Positions 9,739 through 17,366 of a DNA stretch of 64,000 nt are shown piece after piece. The DNA comes from Pseudomaricurvus alcaniphilus (GTDB lineage Bacteria > Pseudomonadota > Gammaproteobacteria > Pseudomonadales > Cellvibrionaceae). Made by a program: the position numbers and the translations under genes. The notes below the pieces were generated by a model, which was not told where the DNA came from, searched no databases, and saw nothing but the letters and a program-made list of their open reading frames with translations. Position 1 is the first letter of the stretch; each line of letters starts with the position of its first letter. Location of the stretch: positions 1-64,000 of the forward strand of contig NZ_JAAOIX010000014.1 of the NCBI RefSeq assembly GCF_011440395.1, given 5' to 3'.

Positions 9739-9755
9739 TTGTAAATTGTTGACAA
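9739..9755. promoter_or_regulatory. Second GntR/FadR-type operator, in front of the lactonase-agarase unit
   Basis: TTGTAAATTGTTGACAA matches the 8774 site at 14 of 17 positions and keeps the TTGTNNACAA core. It lies 22 bp upstream of the GTG start at 9778, where a bound repressor would block expression of the lactonase and GH50 genes. A weaker TTGTATATAG at 9598-9607 may be a degenerate half-site between dgoA and this unit. Confidence 0.62.
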
Positions 9756-9777
9756 CATAAAAACAGGATGGCTAATC

Positions 9778-10815
9778 GTGATAGGCAAGTTCGCATTTCT
9801 GGTATTCGCAATGGCGGTTACCGCTGGTAGTAACGCCGCTGCCGCGGAAGTCTCCCCCGCAGCTGCACCTGCGCCTGCAGCCCAGGCATTTGCTGTAGAG
9901 ATACTGAACCCGGCAGCGCTGGCGCTAATCGAGCCCGGGGCGCGAATCAGTGTGCGCGGCGAGGGCTACAAGTGGACGGAAGGGCCCCTGTGGATTGACG
10001 ATGGCGGTTACTTGCTGTTTTCAGATATTCCCAATAACACCATCGTCAAATACCAGCCGGGCCAGGGCACCAGTGTCTATCTGCGCAATTCCGGTGCGAC
10101 CGGTTTATACCCCGGTGACTATGGCCAGGGTTCCAATGGCTTGCTGCTCAATGAGCGCGGTCAATTGGTCTTGTTGCAGCAGGGCGACCGGCGGGTGGCG
10201 GCAATGGCTGCCCCCCTGTCCGCACCGGCAGCAAATTTTATAACCCTGGCGGGGGACTACCAGGGCAAGCGCCTCAACAGCCCCAACGATGGGGTCTTTC
10301 ACTCCGACGGCAGCCTCTACTTTACCGATCCGCCCTATGGCCTTGATAAAGGCCTGGATGATCAGCGCAAGGAGCTGCCGATGCAGGGTGTCTATCGCTT
10401 GAGTGCGCAGGGCGACCTGGTCCTGCTGGACGCTTCTGTGACCTTTCCCAATGGCATTGCGTTGTCTGTGGACGAGAAAACCCTATACGTGGCCGTATCC
10501 GATCCTCAGCAGCCGGTTTGGCTGGCCTACGACATCGTGGCGGACGGTAGCCTGGCGAACAAGCGAATTTTCTACGACGCCAGCGACCTTATCGGTGTCG
10601 CAGGGGAGCAGGGGGTGCCCGACGGCATGGCCGTGCACTCCAGCGGCAATATTTTTGCCACCGGCCCGGGTGGGGTATGGCTGTTTAACCCCCAGGGTGA
10701 GGTGTTGGCAAAAATTCGCACCGGCAAGTTGAGCGCCAACTGCGGCTTGTCCGCCGATGAAAAACGCCTGTTTATTGCCGCTCACGACACGTTACTGGAA
10801 GTGCCGCTGCACTAG
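9778..10815 (+). CDS. Exported SMP-30/gluconolactonase family protein
   Basis: A 345-residue six-bladed propeller protein of the SMP-30/gluconolactonase/LRE family, which hydrolyses sugar lactones with one divalent metal. An N-terminal signal peptide ends near AAAAEV, so it is periplasmic. Conserved stretches are TEGPLW (metal-binding Glu), NSPNDGVFHSDGSLYFTDPPYG, FPNGIALS and VPDGMAVHSSGNIF. The start is GTG with AGGA ten bases upstream. It is followed after 28 bp by the GH50 agarase, almost certainly as an operon. A galactonolactone-type substrate would link it to dgoA, but its periplasmic location makes this uncertain. Confidence 0.85.
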   Translation: MIGKFAFLVFAMAVTAGSNAAAAEVSPAAAPAPAAQAFAVEILNPAALALIEPGARISVRGEGYKWTEGPLWIDDGGYLLFSDIPNNTIVKYQPGQGTSVYLRNSGATGLYPGDYGQGSNGLLLNERGQLVLLQQGDRRVAAMAAPLSAPAANFITLAGDYQGKRLNSPNDGVFHSDGSLYFTDPPYGLDKGLDDQRKELPMQGVYRLSAQGDLVLLDASVTFPNGIALSVDEKTLYVAVSDPQQPVWLAYDIVADGSLANKRIFYDASDLIGVAGEQGVPDGMAVHSSGNIFATGPGGVWLFNPQGEVLAKIRTGKLSANCGLSADEKRLFIAAHDTLLEVPLH

Positions 10816-10843
10816 TATTTAATAACACTCAATAGGTTCAAGC

Positions 10844-13213
10844 ATGCAAAACATAAACCTGAACAGACTCAGCAAGTTCGCGCTAACGCTGGCCCTGGTA
10901 ACGCCCACCCTGGCACTGGTGGCCTGTAATTCCGCTGATCCCAATCACGTTACGGCGCCCGATGACGCAGCCACTATCCGTACGCTCTATGATTTCGAAG
11001 CCGATAAGTTGCCGGCCGATGTACAGCTGGTTGCCGCCAGCGGCAGCCTGACCGCGAGCGACGCCAGCACCGGGCAACAGGCCCTCAACCTGAAAATGCA
11101 TTCGGCGGAGCACAGCTATAGCGGTGTCACTTTTCGCCCCGAGCAGCCCTGGTATTGGGGCGACTACAAGGATTTTAGCCTGGCGTTTGATATTGCCAAT
11201 CGCGGCGAAGTCTCGGCACAGCTCTACCTGGACGTGGAAGATATCGACGGTGCGGTAACCACTCGCAGTATCAGCATTCCCGTGGGCGCCGCCAAAACCT
11301 ATTACTCCAAGATGCGAGGCCACGACCTGCGCAGCCCGGATGGCAATTCCAACGTCGAGTTGAATTTCAGTTCTGGCCTGCGCTCCAATCCCGCCACCTG
11401 GGAGGGTGACGGGGTGCAGTTTGTCTCCATGTGGGGCAAGAAGAACCTCAATCTCAACGGCATCCGCCGCATCAGTCTCAGTGTCCAGGGCACCTTGCGT
11501 GACAAGGAAATTACCCTCGACAATGTGCGCCTGATTGCCAACCCGAAAATGGACCGGGCGTTCCTTAAAGGTATCGTCGATCAGTACGGACAGAGTGCCA
11601 AGACCGAGTTTGAAGGCAAGATTCACTCCGATGCGGAATTAATTGCCCAGCGGGATGCGGAGCTTGCCGAGTTGCAGGGCGGTGAGCCCATGGCCGATCG
11701 CTCCCGTTTCAGCGGCTGGAAGAACGGGCCAAAGTTAAAGGCCACCGGGTATTTTCGCACTGAAAAAGTTAACGGCAAGTGGTCGCTGGTGGACCCGGAA
11801 GGTTACTTGTATTTTGCCACCGGCCTGGACATTATTCGCCTATCCAACTCCACTACCATGACCGGCTACGATTTTAACCAACAGCTGATCGAGCAGCGCA
11901 AGGCTGGTGACCTGACGCCGGAAGATTCCATGGGCCTGAATACGGTGCCGGCGCGGGCGCTGCCGTCGCGGCAGAAAGTTTCCTCCATTCGCGCCGATAT
12001 GTTCCAGTGGCTGCCGTCCTATAGCGATCCGCTGGGCAATCACTTCGGTTACCGCCGCTCCGCCCATTCCGGCCCCTTGAAGCACGGTGAAACCTTCAGC
12101 TTTTACAGCGCCAACCTGGAGCGCAAGTACGGCGAGACGTCGCCCCACTCCTATTTGGATCAATGGGAGAAGGTTACCGTCGAGCGCATGCTGAATTGGG
12201 GCTTTACCTCGCTGGGTAACTGGACCGATCCACGCTTCTACGACCAGCAGCGGGTTCCATATTTCGCCAATGGCTGGATCATCGGTGATTTCAAGACGGT
12301 CTCCAGTGGCAATGATTTCTGGGCGCCAATGCCGGATGTGTTTGATCCGGTGTTTGAAGAGCGTGCTATGGCAACCGCCAAAACCGTGGCCGATGAAGTG
12401 CAGGGCAGCCCCTGGTGTGTGGGTGTGTTTATCGATAACGAGAAGAGCTTCGGGCGCTCCGAAACCAATGAATCACGCCTGGGAATTGTACTGCACACCT
12501 TGCGCCGGGACGGCAAGGATGTACCCACCAAGCGCGCGTTTACCGAGTTGATGCGCAAACAATACTCTTCCATCGAAGCCCTTAACGCAGCCTGGAACAA
12601 AACCATTGCCAGCTGGGAGGCATTTGATGCCGGGATAGATTCAACCCTGCAAACCGAGGCACAGCTGGCGGATTATTCACAGTTGCTGGGTGCCTACGCG
12701 GACCAGTATTTCGCCACCGTCAACAAGGCGCTGAAACGCTATATGCCCAATCACCTCTATCTGGGTGCGCGCTTTCCGGACTGGGGTATGCCCAAGGAAG
12801 TGGTTAAGGCCTCAGCGAAACATGTGGATGTCATCAGCTATAACTCCTATAAGGAGGGACTGCCCAATCACAAGTGGGAGTTCCTGGCGGAGCTCGACAT
12901 GCCCAGCATTATTGGTGAATTCCATATTGGCGCCAATGATACCGGTTTGTTTCACCCGGGCCTGATTCACGCCGCCAACCAGCAGGATCGCGCCCGTATG
13001 TACCAGGAGTATATGCAGTCGGTGATCGATAATCCCTACTTCGTCGGTGCCCACTGGTTCCAGTATATGGATTCCCCCATTACCGGCCGCGCCTATGACG
13101 GCGAAAACTACAATGTCGGCTTTGTCAATGTGGCGGATGTGCCCTACAAGCAGATGGTGGAAGCGGCCCGGTCACTGCACGATTCCATGTACCGGCGCCG
13201 CTACGGGAACTAA
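10844..13213 (+). CDS. GH50 beta-agarase, lipoprotein
   Basis: A 789-residue GH50 agarase, expected to cut beta-1,4 linkages in agarose and release neoagarobiose or neoagarotetraose. The N-terminus is a lipoprotein signal (LALVAC). Residues about 45-240 form a beta-sandwich CBM-like domain, and the TIM-barrel catalytic domain spans about 300-780. Family signatures include WSLVDPEGYLYFATGLDI, SFYSANLERKYG, NWGFTSLGNW, FIDNEKSFG (proposed acid/base Glu533), IIGEFHIGA (proposed nucleophile Glu692) and HWFQYMDSPITGR. It is cotranscribed with the lactonase-like gene and controlled from the operator at 9739. The lipoprotein anchor suggests it works on imported or surface-bound oligosaccharides. Confidence 0.93.
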   Translation: MQNINLNRLSKFALTLALVTPTLALVACNSADPNHVTAPDDAATIRTLYDFEADKLPADVQLVAASGSLTASDASTGQQALNLKMHSAEHSYSGVTFRPEQPWYWGDYKDFSLAFDIANRGEVSAQLYLDVEDIDGAVTTRSISIPVGAAKTYYSKMRGHDLRSPDGNSNVELNFSSGLRSNPATWEGDGVQFVSMWGKKNLNLNGIRRISLSVQGTLRDKEITLDNVRLIANPKMDRAFLKGIVDQYGQSAKTEFEGKIHSDAELIAQRDAELAELQGGEPMADRSRFSGWKNGPKLKATGYFRTEKVNGKWSLVDPEGYLYFATGLDIIRLSNSTTMTGYDFNQQLIEQRKAGDLTPEDSMGLNTVPARALPSRQKVSSIRADMFQWLPSYSDPLGNHFGYRRSAHSGPLKHGETFSFYSANLERKYGETSPHSYLDQWEKVTVERMLNWGFTSLGNWTDPRFYDQQRVPYFANGWIIGDFKTVSSGNDFWAPMPDVFDPVFEERAMATAKTVADEVQGSPWCVGVFIDNEKSFGRSETNESRLGIVLHTLRRDGKDVPTKRAFTELMRKQYSSIEALNAAWNKTIASWEAFDAGIDSTLQTEAQLADYSQLLGAYADQYFATVNKALKRYMPNHLYLGARFPDWGMPKEVVKASAKHVDVISYNSYKEGLPNHKWEFLAELDMPSIIGEFHIGANDTGLFHPGLIHAANQQDRARMYQEYMQSVIDNPYFVGAHWFQYMDSPITGRAYDGENYNVGFVNVADVPYKQMVEAARSLHDSMYRRRYGN

Positions 13214-13430
13214 CAGGAATAGCGTTGAACTGTATTTAAGGCAGGGCACCTGGACGCCAGTCAAGCGGTCGCGGCTACCGGCGTCGCCAGAACGGGCGCG
13301 CCGGGTGATGGCTGGTATTACATTTGGCAGAATTATACTATAGCGGTAATGCGTTACACGGAACGGCCGGTAGTTGAAATGCTGCCCGCAGCCTGTGAAT
13401 GCTCCCCACAGCTTGCTACAGGATATAATT

Positions 13431-13823
13431 ATGTCAATCGCTCTATGGTGCCTGTTCGTCGCAGGCTTGCTGCATGTGGTTACCAAGGTACCGCTGTCGA
13501 TGGCCCAAAACCAGGCCGGTGGCTACGACAATCACAGTCCTCGCGAGCAGCAGGCCGCCTTGCAAGGCTGGGGCAAGCGGGCCCTGGCGGCACACCAGAA
13601 CCAGATCGAAAGCTTTCCCTTTTTTGCCGCTGGTGTGCTGGCGGCCACTGCCACGGGCGTTACCGGCAGTGTGGCTGATTACCTGGCATTGGCTTATGTG
13701 CTGGCCAGGCTGGTTTACCTGTATTGTTACCTGAAAGATATCGCCTTGTTGCGCTCAGTGGTTTGGGGTGTGGGCTTTCTCAGTTCCCTGGCACTGCTAT
13801 GCAGTCCGGCATGGGGCCACTAG
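13431..13823 (+). CDS. MAPEG-family inner-membrane protein
   Basis: A 130-residue integral membrane protein with about four hydrophobic helices. The MAPEG pattern is visible: a first helix followed by KVPLSMAQ, then RALAAHQNQIESFPFFAAGV and ALAYVLARLVYLYCYL. Eukaryotic members act in glutathione/eicosanoid metabolism; bacterial ones are mostly uncharacterised. I chose ATG 13431, which begins at the first helix and has ACAGGA upstream; an in-frame ATG at 13374 would add a non-conserved leader. The 217 bp before it hold no clear promoter or hairpin. It converges with the EAL gene. Confidence 0.8.
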   Translation: MSIALWCLFVAGLLHVVTKVPLSMAQNQAGGYDNHSPREQQAALQGWGKRALAAHQNQIESFPFFAAGVLAATATGVTGSVADYLALAYVLARLVYLYCYLKDIALLRSVVWGVGFLSSLALLCSPAWGH

Positions 13824-13877
13824 GCTTACGCATTGACGAAAGCGAACAGGCCGGGCGATACAGCTGCAAGCATAGCT

Positions 13878-14846
13878 TCAATCCTGCACACCGCAGCTCC
13901 AGCCTGCGTTATCGTTGGCCTGGAGCAGGCGCTGGAAAGCCGCGGCGGGCTGTGGCCGCGCATAGCCAAAGCCCTGGCCAGTCTTGCAGCCCGCTTCCAC
14001 CAGAAAACGGTACTGGGCCTCGGTTTCTATACCCTCGGCGGTAACTTCCAGGTCCAATTGCTCGGCCATGGCAAGGATTGACAATACCACCTGCCTGGAC
14101 TTTTGCTGGTGTGGTACATCGGTGAGAAAACTGCGATCGATCTTTACCCGGCTCCAGGGCATGCGAGCCAGATAGGCCAGCGCCGAATAGCCGGTGCCGA
14201 AGTCATCGATGGCGATGCTCACGCCCAGCGCACTGAGTTCATTAAAGGCCTGTTCTACCTGTTGCTGGTAGCGCACCACATGGCCTTCGGTGATTTCAAG
14301 TTCCAGGTCGCTGTAGGCGATGCCGGCGCTCTCCACTGCTGTACGCACCGTACTGACGAATTCCGGGTCGCACAGCTGCACTGGCGACACATTCACTGCC
14401 ATGCGCAAGGGGCCGCCGTTCTGCTGCTGCCACAGCTTCAGTTGCTGGCAGGCCTCAATCAGGATCCAGCGGCCCAGTGGCACGATAAAGCCCAACTCCT
14501 CTGTCAGCGGTATAAACCGGTCGGGGCTGATCAGTTCGCCGTTCTCAGCGCGCAGGCGTACCAGTGCTTCGGCGCCCACGGTCTGCTGGCTTTGAATATC
14601 GAACAGTGGCTGGTAGTAGAGCTCGAAGCGGTCGTCGGCGAGGGCTTTTTCCAGCTCTGCTGTGATCCAGTCGCGGCATAGTGCCGGTTGCGACAGGGCG
14701 CCGGGGTTTCTTTGCAATTGTTCGCTAAGGCTACGCGGGTGTGACGCAGTCTGGGCTGGTTGCGGAAACCGGATCACCGTCGCACCGCCAGTCTGAGACG
14801 CCTGTATTTTTCTCGCTTGCTGATTGTTCAGTTGTCTGGTGTACAT
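13878..14846 (-). CDS. EAL-domain c-di-GMP phosphodiesterase
   Basis: A 322-residue stand-alone EAL protein expected to hydrolyse c-di-GMP to pGpG. The first 55 residues are a low-complexity lead without a sensor. The EAL domain (about 62-315) has the catalytic set intact: EAL at 93-95, NVSP, ELEITEG, IDDFGTG, KIDRSFL, AEGIE and the QGFGYARP end motif. No membrane segment is present. It lies 61 bp downstream of the subtilase gene in the same direction with no terminator between, so it is probably transcribed from the sigma54-type promoter at 16814-16829. Its EAL domain closely resembles that of the GGDEF-EAL protein at 24630-26084. Confidence 0.88.
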   Translation of the reverse strand: MYTRQLNNQQARKIQASQTGGATVIRFPQPAQTASHPRSLSEQLQRNPGALSQPALCRDWITAELEKALADDRFELYYQPLFDIQSQQTVGAEALVRLRAENGELISPDRFIPLTEELGFIVPLGRWILIEACQQLKLWQQQNGGPLRMAVNVSPVQLCDPEFVSTVRTAVESAGIAYSDLELEITEGHVVRYQQQVEQAFNELSALGVSIAIDDFGTGYSALAYLARMPWSRVKIDRSFLTDVPHQQKSRQVVLSILAMAEQLDLEVTAEGIETEAQYRFLVEAGCKTGQGFGYARPQPAAAFQRLLQANDNAGWSCGVQD

Positions 14847-14907
14847 GGCTATACCCTTTTATTAAACCTGGTCGAGTGGTTGGTTTGCTCTGTATTATCG
14901 ATCGGGA

Positions 14908-16737
14908 TTAATCGTCCACCAGGGCCTTGTCGGACCACAGGTAGCTGTCGGACCAGAGGTAGCCGTCGGACCAGAGATAACCATCACTCCACAGATAACC
15001 GTCGGACCAGAGGTAGCCCTGGCTCCACAGGCTGCTGTCAGACCAGAGGTAACCGTCGCTCCACAGGTAGCCATCGGACCAGAGATAACCGTCGCTCCAC
15101 AGATAGCCGTCGCTCCACAGGTAACCGTCCGACCAGAGGTAGCCATCGGCATCCACACCGCTGTCGGACCACAGGTAACCGTCACTCCACAAGTAGCCCA
15201 GCGCCCACTGGCTGTCGCCCCACAGCAGACCGGTTTCCTCGAAACCCATCCGGCCGGTGGTCTCATCGCGGATCACCTTGGGAGACACCGCGTTGCTGGC
15301 AGTACCGTAATCACTCAGCGCGGCGCTGATATTGAGAATGCCGGCGCCGGTGGCGAACACATCGGCAAAATCCACCTTGGTGGCTGAGCGCATTAGCCGC
15401 GCCTTGACTGAATCGGGGGTCAGCAAGGGGTTTTGCTCCAGCATCAGGGCGACCGCACCGGATACCACCGCAGCCGACATGCTGGTGCCCGACAGTTGCA
15501 GATACTCGGCGGTGGCTTTACCCGGGGCGTAGATTGCACGCTCTGTCTCGTGAGAATCCATATAGGAATCTTTGGCCTTGATGGAAATCATGCGATTGCC
15601 GGGAGCCAGCAGGTCGGGTTTCGCCACGCGATCAATCAGCGTCGGGCCGCGGGAGGAGTATGTGGACACGATATCGTTACCGGCCAGGCTGTCGCCCCAG
15701 GTGGTCACTGAACCGACGGTAATAACCCGCGCCGAATTGCCGGGGCTGGTTATAGTGCCGTAGCCATAGCTGCCAGCGTTACCGGCGGAACAAACCACTA
15801 CTACGCCGGCATTCCACAGCGCGTCTACCGCTTGCACCAGCGGGTCAAGGGCCGCCGATTCGTACACCGGGTGTCCCAGCGACAAGTTGGCGACGCGGAT
15901 ATTGTATTGATCCTTGTTTTCCAGCACCCAGTCGAGCGCAGCGAGCACGTCCGAGGCGTAGCCCTTGCCCTGTTCATCGAGAACTCGCAGGGAGATGATG
16001 TCGGCATTGGGCGCAACGCCCCGGTAGGCGCCGCCAGAGTGCTCGCCATATCCGGCTATGAGTCCGGCGACGTGGTTGCCGTGACCGTACTTGTCGTCCC
16101 GTTTGTCGTAACCGAATGCCACGGAGACCGCTGGCTTCTTGTCCGGGTGTGAGCGCATACCGGAATCAATGACGGCAACGGCGACCCCCTGGCCAGTGAG
16201 GCCGGAATTGCTTAATTCCGGGTAGGAGGCCAGCACCGGTGCCGGCAGACTCTGCAAGGGAATTGGCTGGTATACGGGCAAGCCGTCAGTGGGTAATGGG
16301 TAGGTGTCAGTGGGTAATGGGTAGATCATGCTGTCCGCCAGCAGCGCGGCTGCACTCATGGGTTCGTCCACCGCAATCATGGCCAGGTTGGGGTTTTTCA
16401 TCAGGCCCTTGATGGCGTCAGCAGGCACGGAAACGGCGTGGCCTTTCAACGCTTTGAACTCGCGTTTGATGGATCCACCCGTGACCGTCACCTGGTCATT
16501 GTCGCTATTTTTGGGCTTCTGTTTATAGGTGAGGATCAGGCGTACCTCATCCTTGTTCGACTTGTTCATGGCCTTCATGGCCTTGTCGCTCATGCGCACC
16601 GAATCCTTGTTCGACTTTTTCAGGGCCTGCATGGCTTTGTCGTTGCTGCGGGCGTCACCGCCGTGGCTCAACAGCGATACCAGCATCAGGCCCAGCAGTG
16701 CAAGGTGGCGAGAGGGGTGAAAGAACGGAATCATCAT
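14908..16737 (-). CDS. Secreted S8 subtilase with C-terminal GYLWSD repeat tail
   Basis: A 609-residue exported serine protease. A signal peptide (MMIPFFHP...LSHGGDA) is followed by two near-identical lysine-rich units (DKAMKAMNKSNKDEVR type). An I9-like propeptide comes next, then the S8 domain with Asp191 (VAVIDSG), His222 (GHGNHVAG) and Ser419 (LSGTSMSAA). The last 90 or so residues are an 18-bp-periodic tail with 13 YLWSD units, one LWSQ and a degenerate LLWGD at the front. The tail could be a secretion, anchoring or self-assembly module; I know of no assigned function. I chose ATG 16737 because AGGAGA sits just upstream; a longer frame adds a non-signal leader. It is probably transcribed from a sigma54 promoter and cotranscribed with the EAL gene. 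Confidence 0.9.
   Translation of the reverse strand: MMIPFFHPSRHLALLGLMLVSLLSHGGDARSNDKAMQALKKSNKDSVRMSDKAMKAMNKSNKDEVRLILTYKQKPKNSDNDQVTVTGGSIKREFKALKGHAVSVPADAIKGLMKNPNLAMIAVDEPMSAAALLADSMIYPLPTDTYPLPTDGLPVYQPIPLQSLPAPVLASYPELSNSGLTGQGVAVAVIDSGMRSHPDKKPAVSVAFGYDKRDDKYGHGNHVAGLIAGYGEHSGGAYRGVAPNADIISLRVLDEQGKGYASDVLAALDWVLENKDQYNIRVANLSLGHPVYESAALDPLVQAVDALWNAGVVVVCSAGNAGSYGYGTITSPGNSARVITVGSVTTWGDSLAGNDIVSTYSSRGPTLIDRVAKPDLLAPGNRMISIKAKDSYMDSHETERAIYAPGKATAEYLQLSGTSMSAAVVSGAVALMLEQNPLLTPDSVKARLMRSATKVDFADVFATGAGILNISAALSDYGTASNAVSPKVIRDETTGRMGFEETGLLWGDSQWALGYLWSDGYLWSDSGVDADGYLWSDGYLWSDGYLWSDGYLWSDGYLWSDGYLWSDSSLWSQGYLWSDGYLWSDGYLWSDGYLWSDSYLWSDKALVDD
14935..15205 (-). repeat. 18-bp tandem repeats encoding GYLWSD
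   Basis: About fifteen in-frame 18-bp units lie within the subtilase gene. One interruption (SGVDAD) and one divergent unit (SSLWSQ) break the array. Synonymous positions vary between units (GAC/AGC, TAT/TAC), so the repeat is held at protein level and is not a fresh slippage product. Such arrays can change copy number between strains. Confidence 0.9.
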
Positions 16738-16813
16738 GATTCTCCTGAAAAGTGGTTTTTTACTCCGTTGCCGTTTTTTGCATTGGAGTCTTTTACATAT
16801 TCCCTCTTGTAGG

Positions 16814-16829
16814 TGCACTGGCCGTGCCA
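16814..16829 (-). promoter_or_regulatory. Sigma54 (-24/-12) promoter of subtilase-EAL unit
   Basis: On the minus strand TGGCACGGCCAGTGCA has GG and GC ten bases apart, a perfect -24 element and one mismatch in the -12 element (GTGCA for TTGCA). Transcription would start near 16802, leaving a leader of about 65 bases. A sigma54 activator gene lies at 21184-24150. Confidence 0.65.
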
Positions 16830-17224
16830 GCTTTGAACGCAATGTTCGCCAAACTTTTTCCGGGCAATGATTGTCTTTTTTTATCAATAGGTTAGCTGGG
16901 TGCTTTGCCGTAGTTAGATGCTAAGGGTGAAAGACAGTGGCTCAGCAGCGTAAAAAACCGGTGTGTAAAATCGGTGGATTCGCCTAAAAAATGGGTTTTA
17001 TTTTCAAAAAAGTGGCGCGTGGAATGCCGGTTACTCGCACCGGGTTGCGCCACTTTACGGTGTGAGCAACTGGGGAAATGTTGCGCCAGGCTGGTTTTTC
17101 CCGGCATTTTTCGCCAAGGAACGGCACTTTTCGCCAAAAAAACCACAGGCCCGCTCTTGTCCGGGATTGGTTTGGGTTGAGTGTCAATATTCCGTGTTCG
17201 GGCGCAGTGCGGCCAGAGTCATTT

Positions 17225-17240
17225 CGGCACCTTGGCTGCA
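17225..17240 (+). promoter_or_regulatory. Possible weak sigma54 promoter of TonB receptor
   Basis: CGGCACCTTGGCTGCA keeps GG-N10-GC spacing but deviates at the first base of both elements. It lies about 130 bp before the receptor start. Alone it would not be convincing; the company of two better sites nearby raises its weight. Confidence 0.3.
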
Positions 17241-17366
17241 GTGGACAAGCCTCGGATAGCGACTATGCTTGCTTTAGAAACTCTATCCGGGCGGAAATAG
17301 GGGTCCTCTTGTTCTCCGCTTTATGGATAGGAATGCTGACTTGGTCGCGGGAGCGAGTAGGAAACA

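Larger units (their letters stand above)
16738..17366. other. Divergent control region between subtilase and TonB receptor
   Basis: A 629-bp region without a gene. It carries the minus-strand sigma54 promoter at 16814-16829 and a weaker plus-strand sigma54-like site at 17225-17240. Two copies of a TTTTCGCCAA motif and an imperfect hairpin formed by GTGGCGC (around 17012) and GCGCCAC (around 17048) are also present. I looked for a c-di-GMP riboswitch here because of the neighbouring genes and found no convincing match. Confidence 0.5.

Noticed and set aside
14935-15205. Regular repeats that might be taken for a CRISPR array
   Set aside because: The 18-bp period has no spacers, stays in frame and encodes GYLWSD at the end of the subtilase.
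16738-17366. c-di-GMP (GEMM) riboswitch near the c-di-GMP genes
   Set aside because: I looked for the conserved cores here and at 24151-24629 and found no convincing pair; a covariance-model search would settle it.
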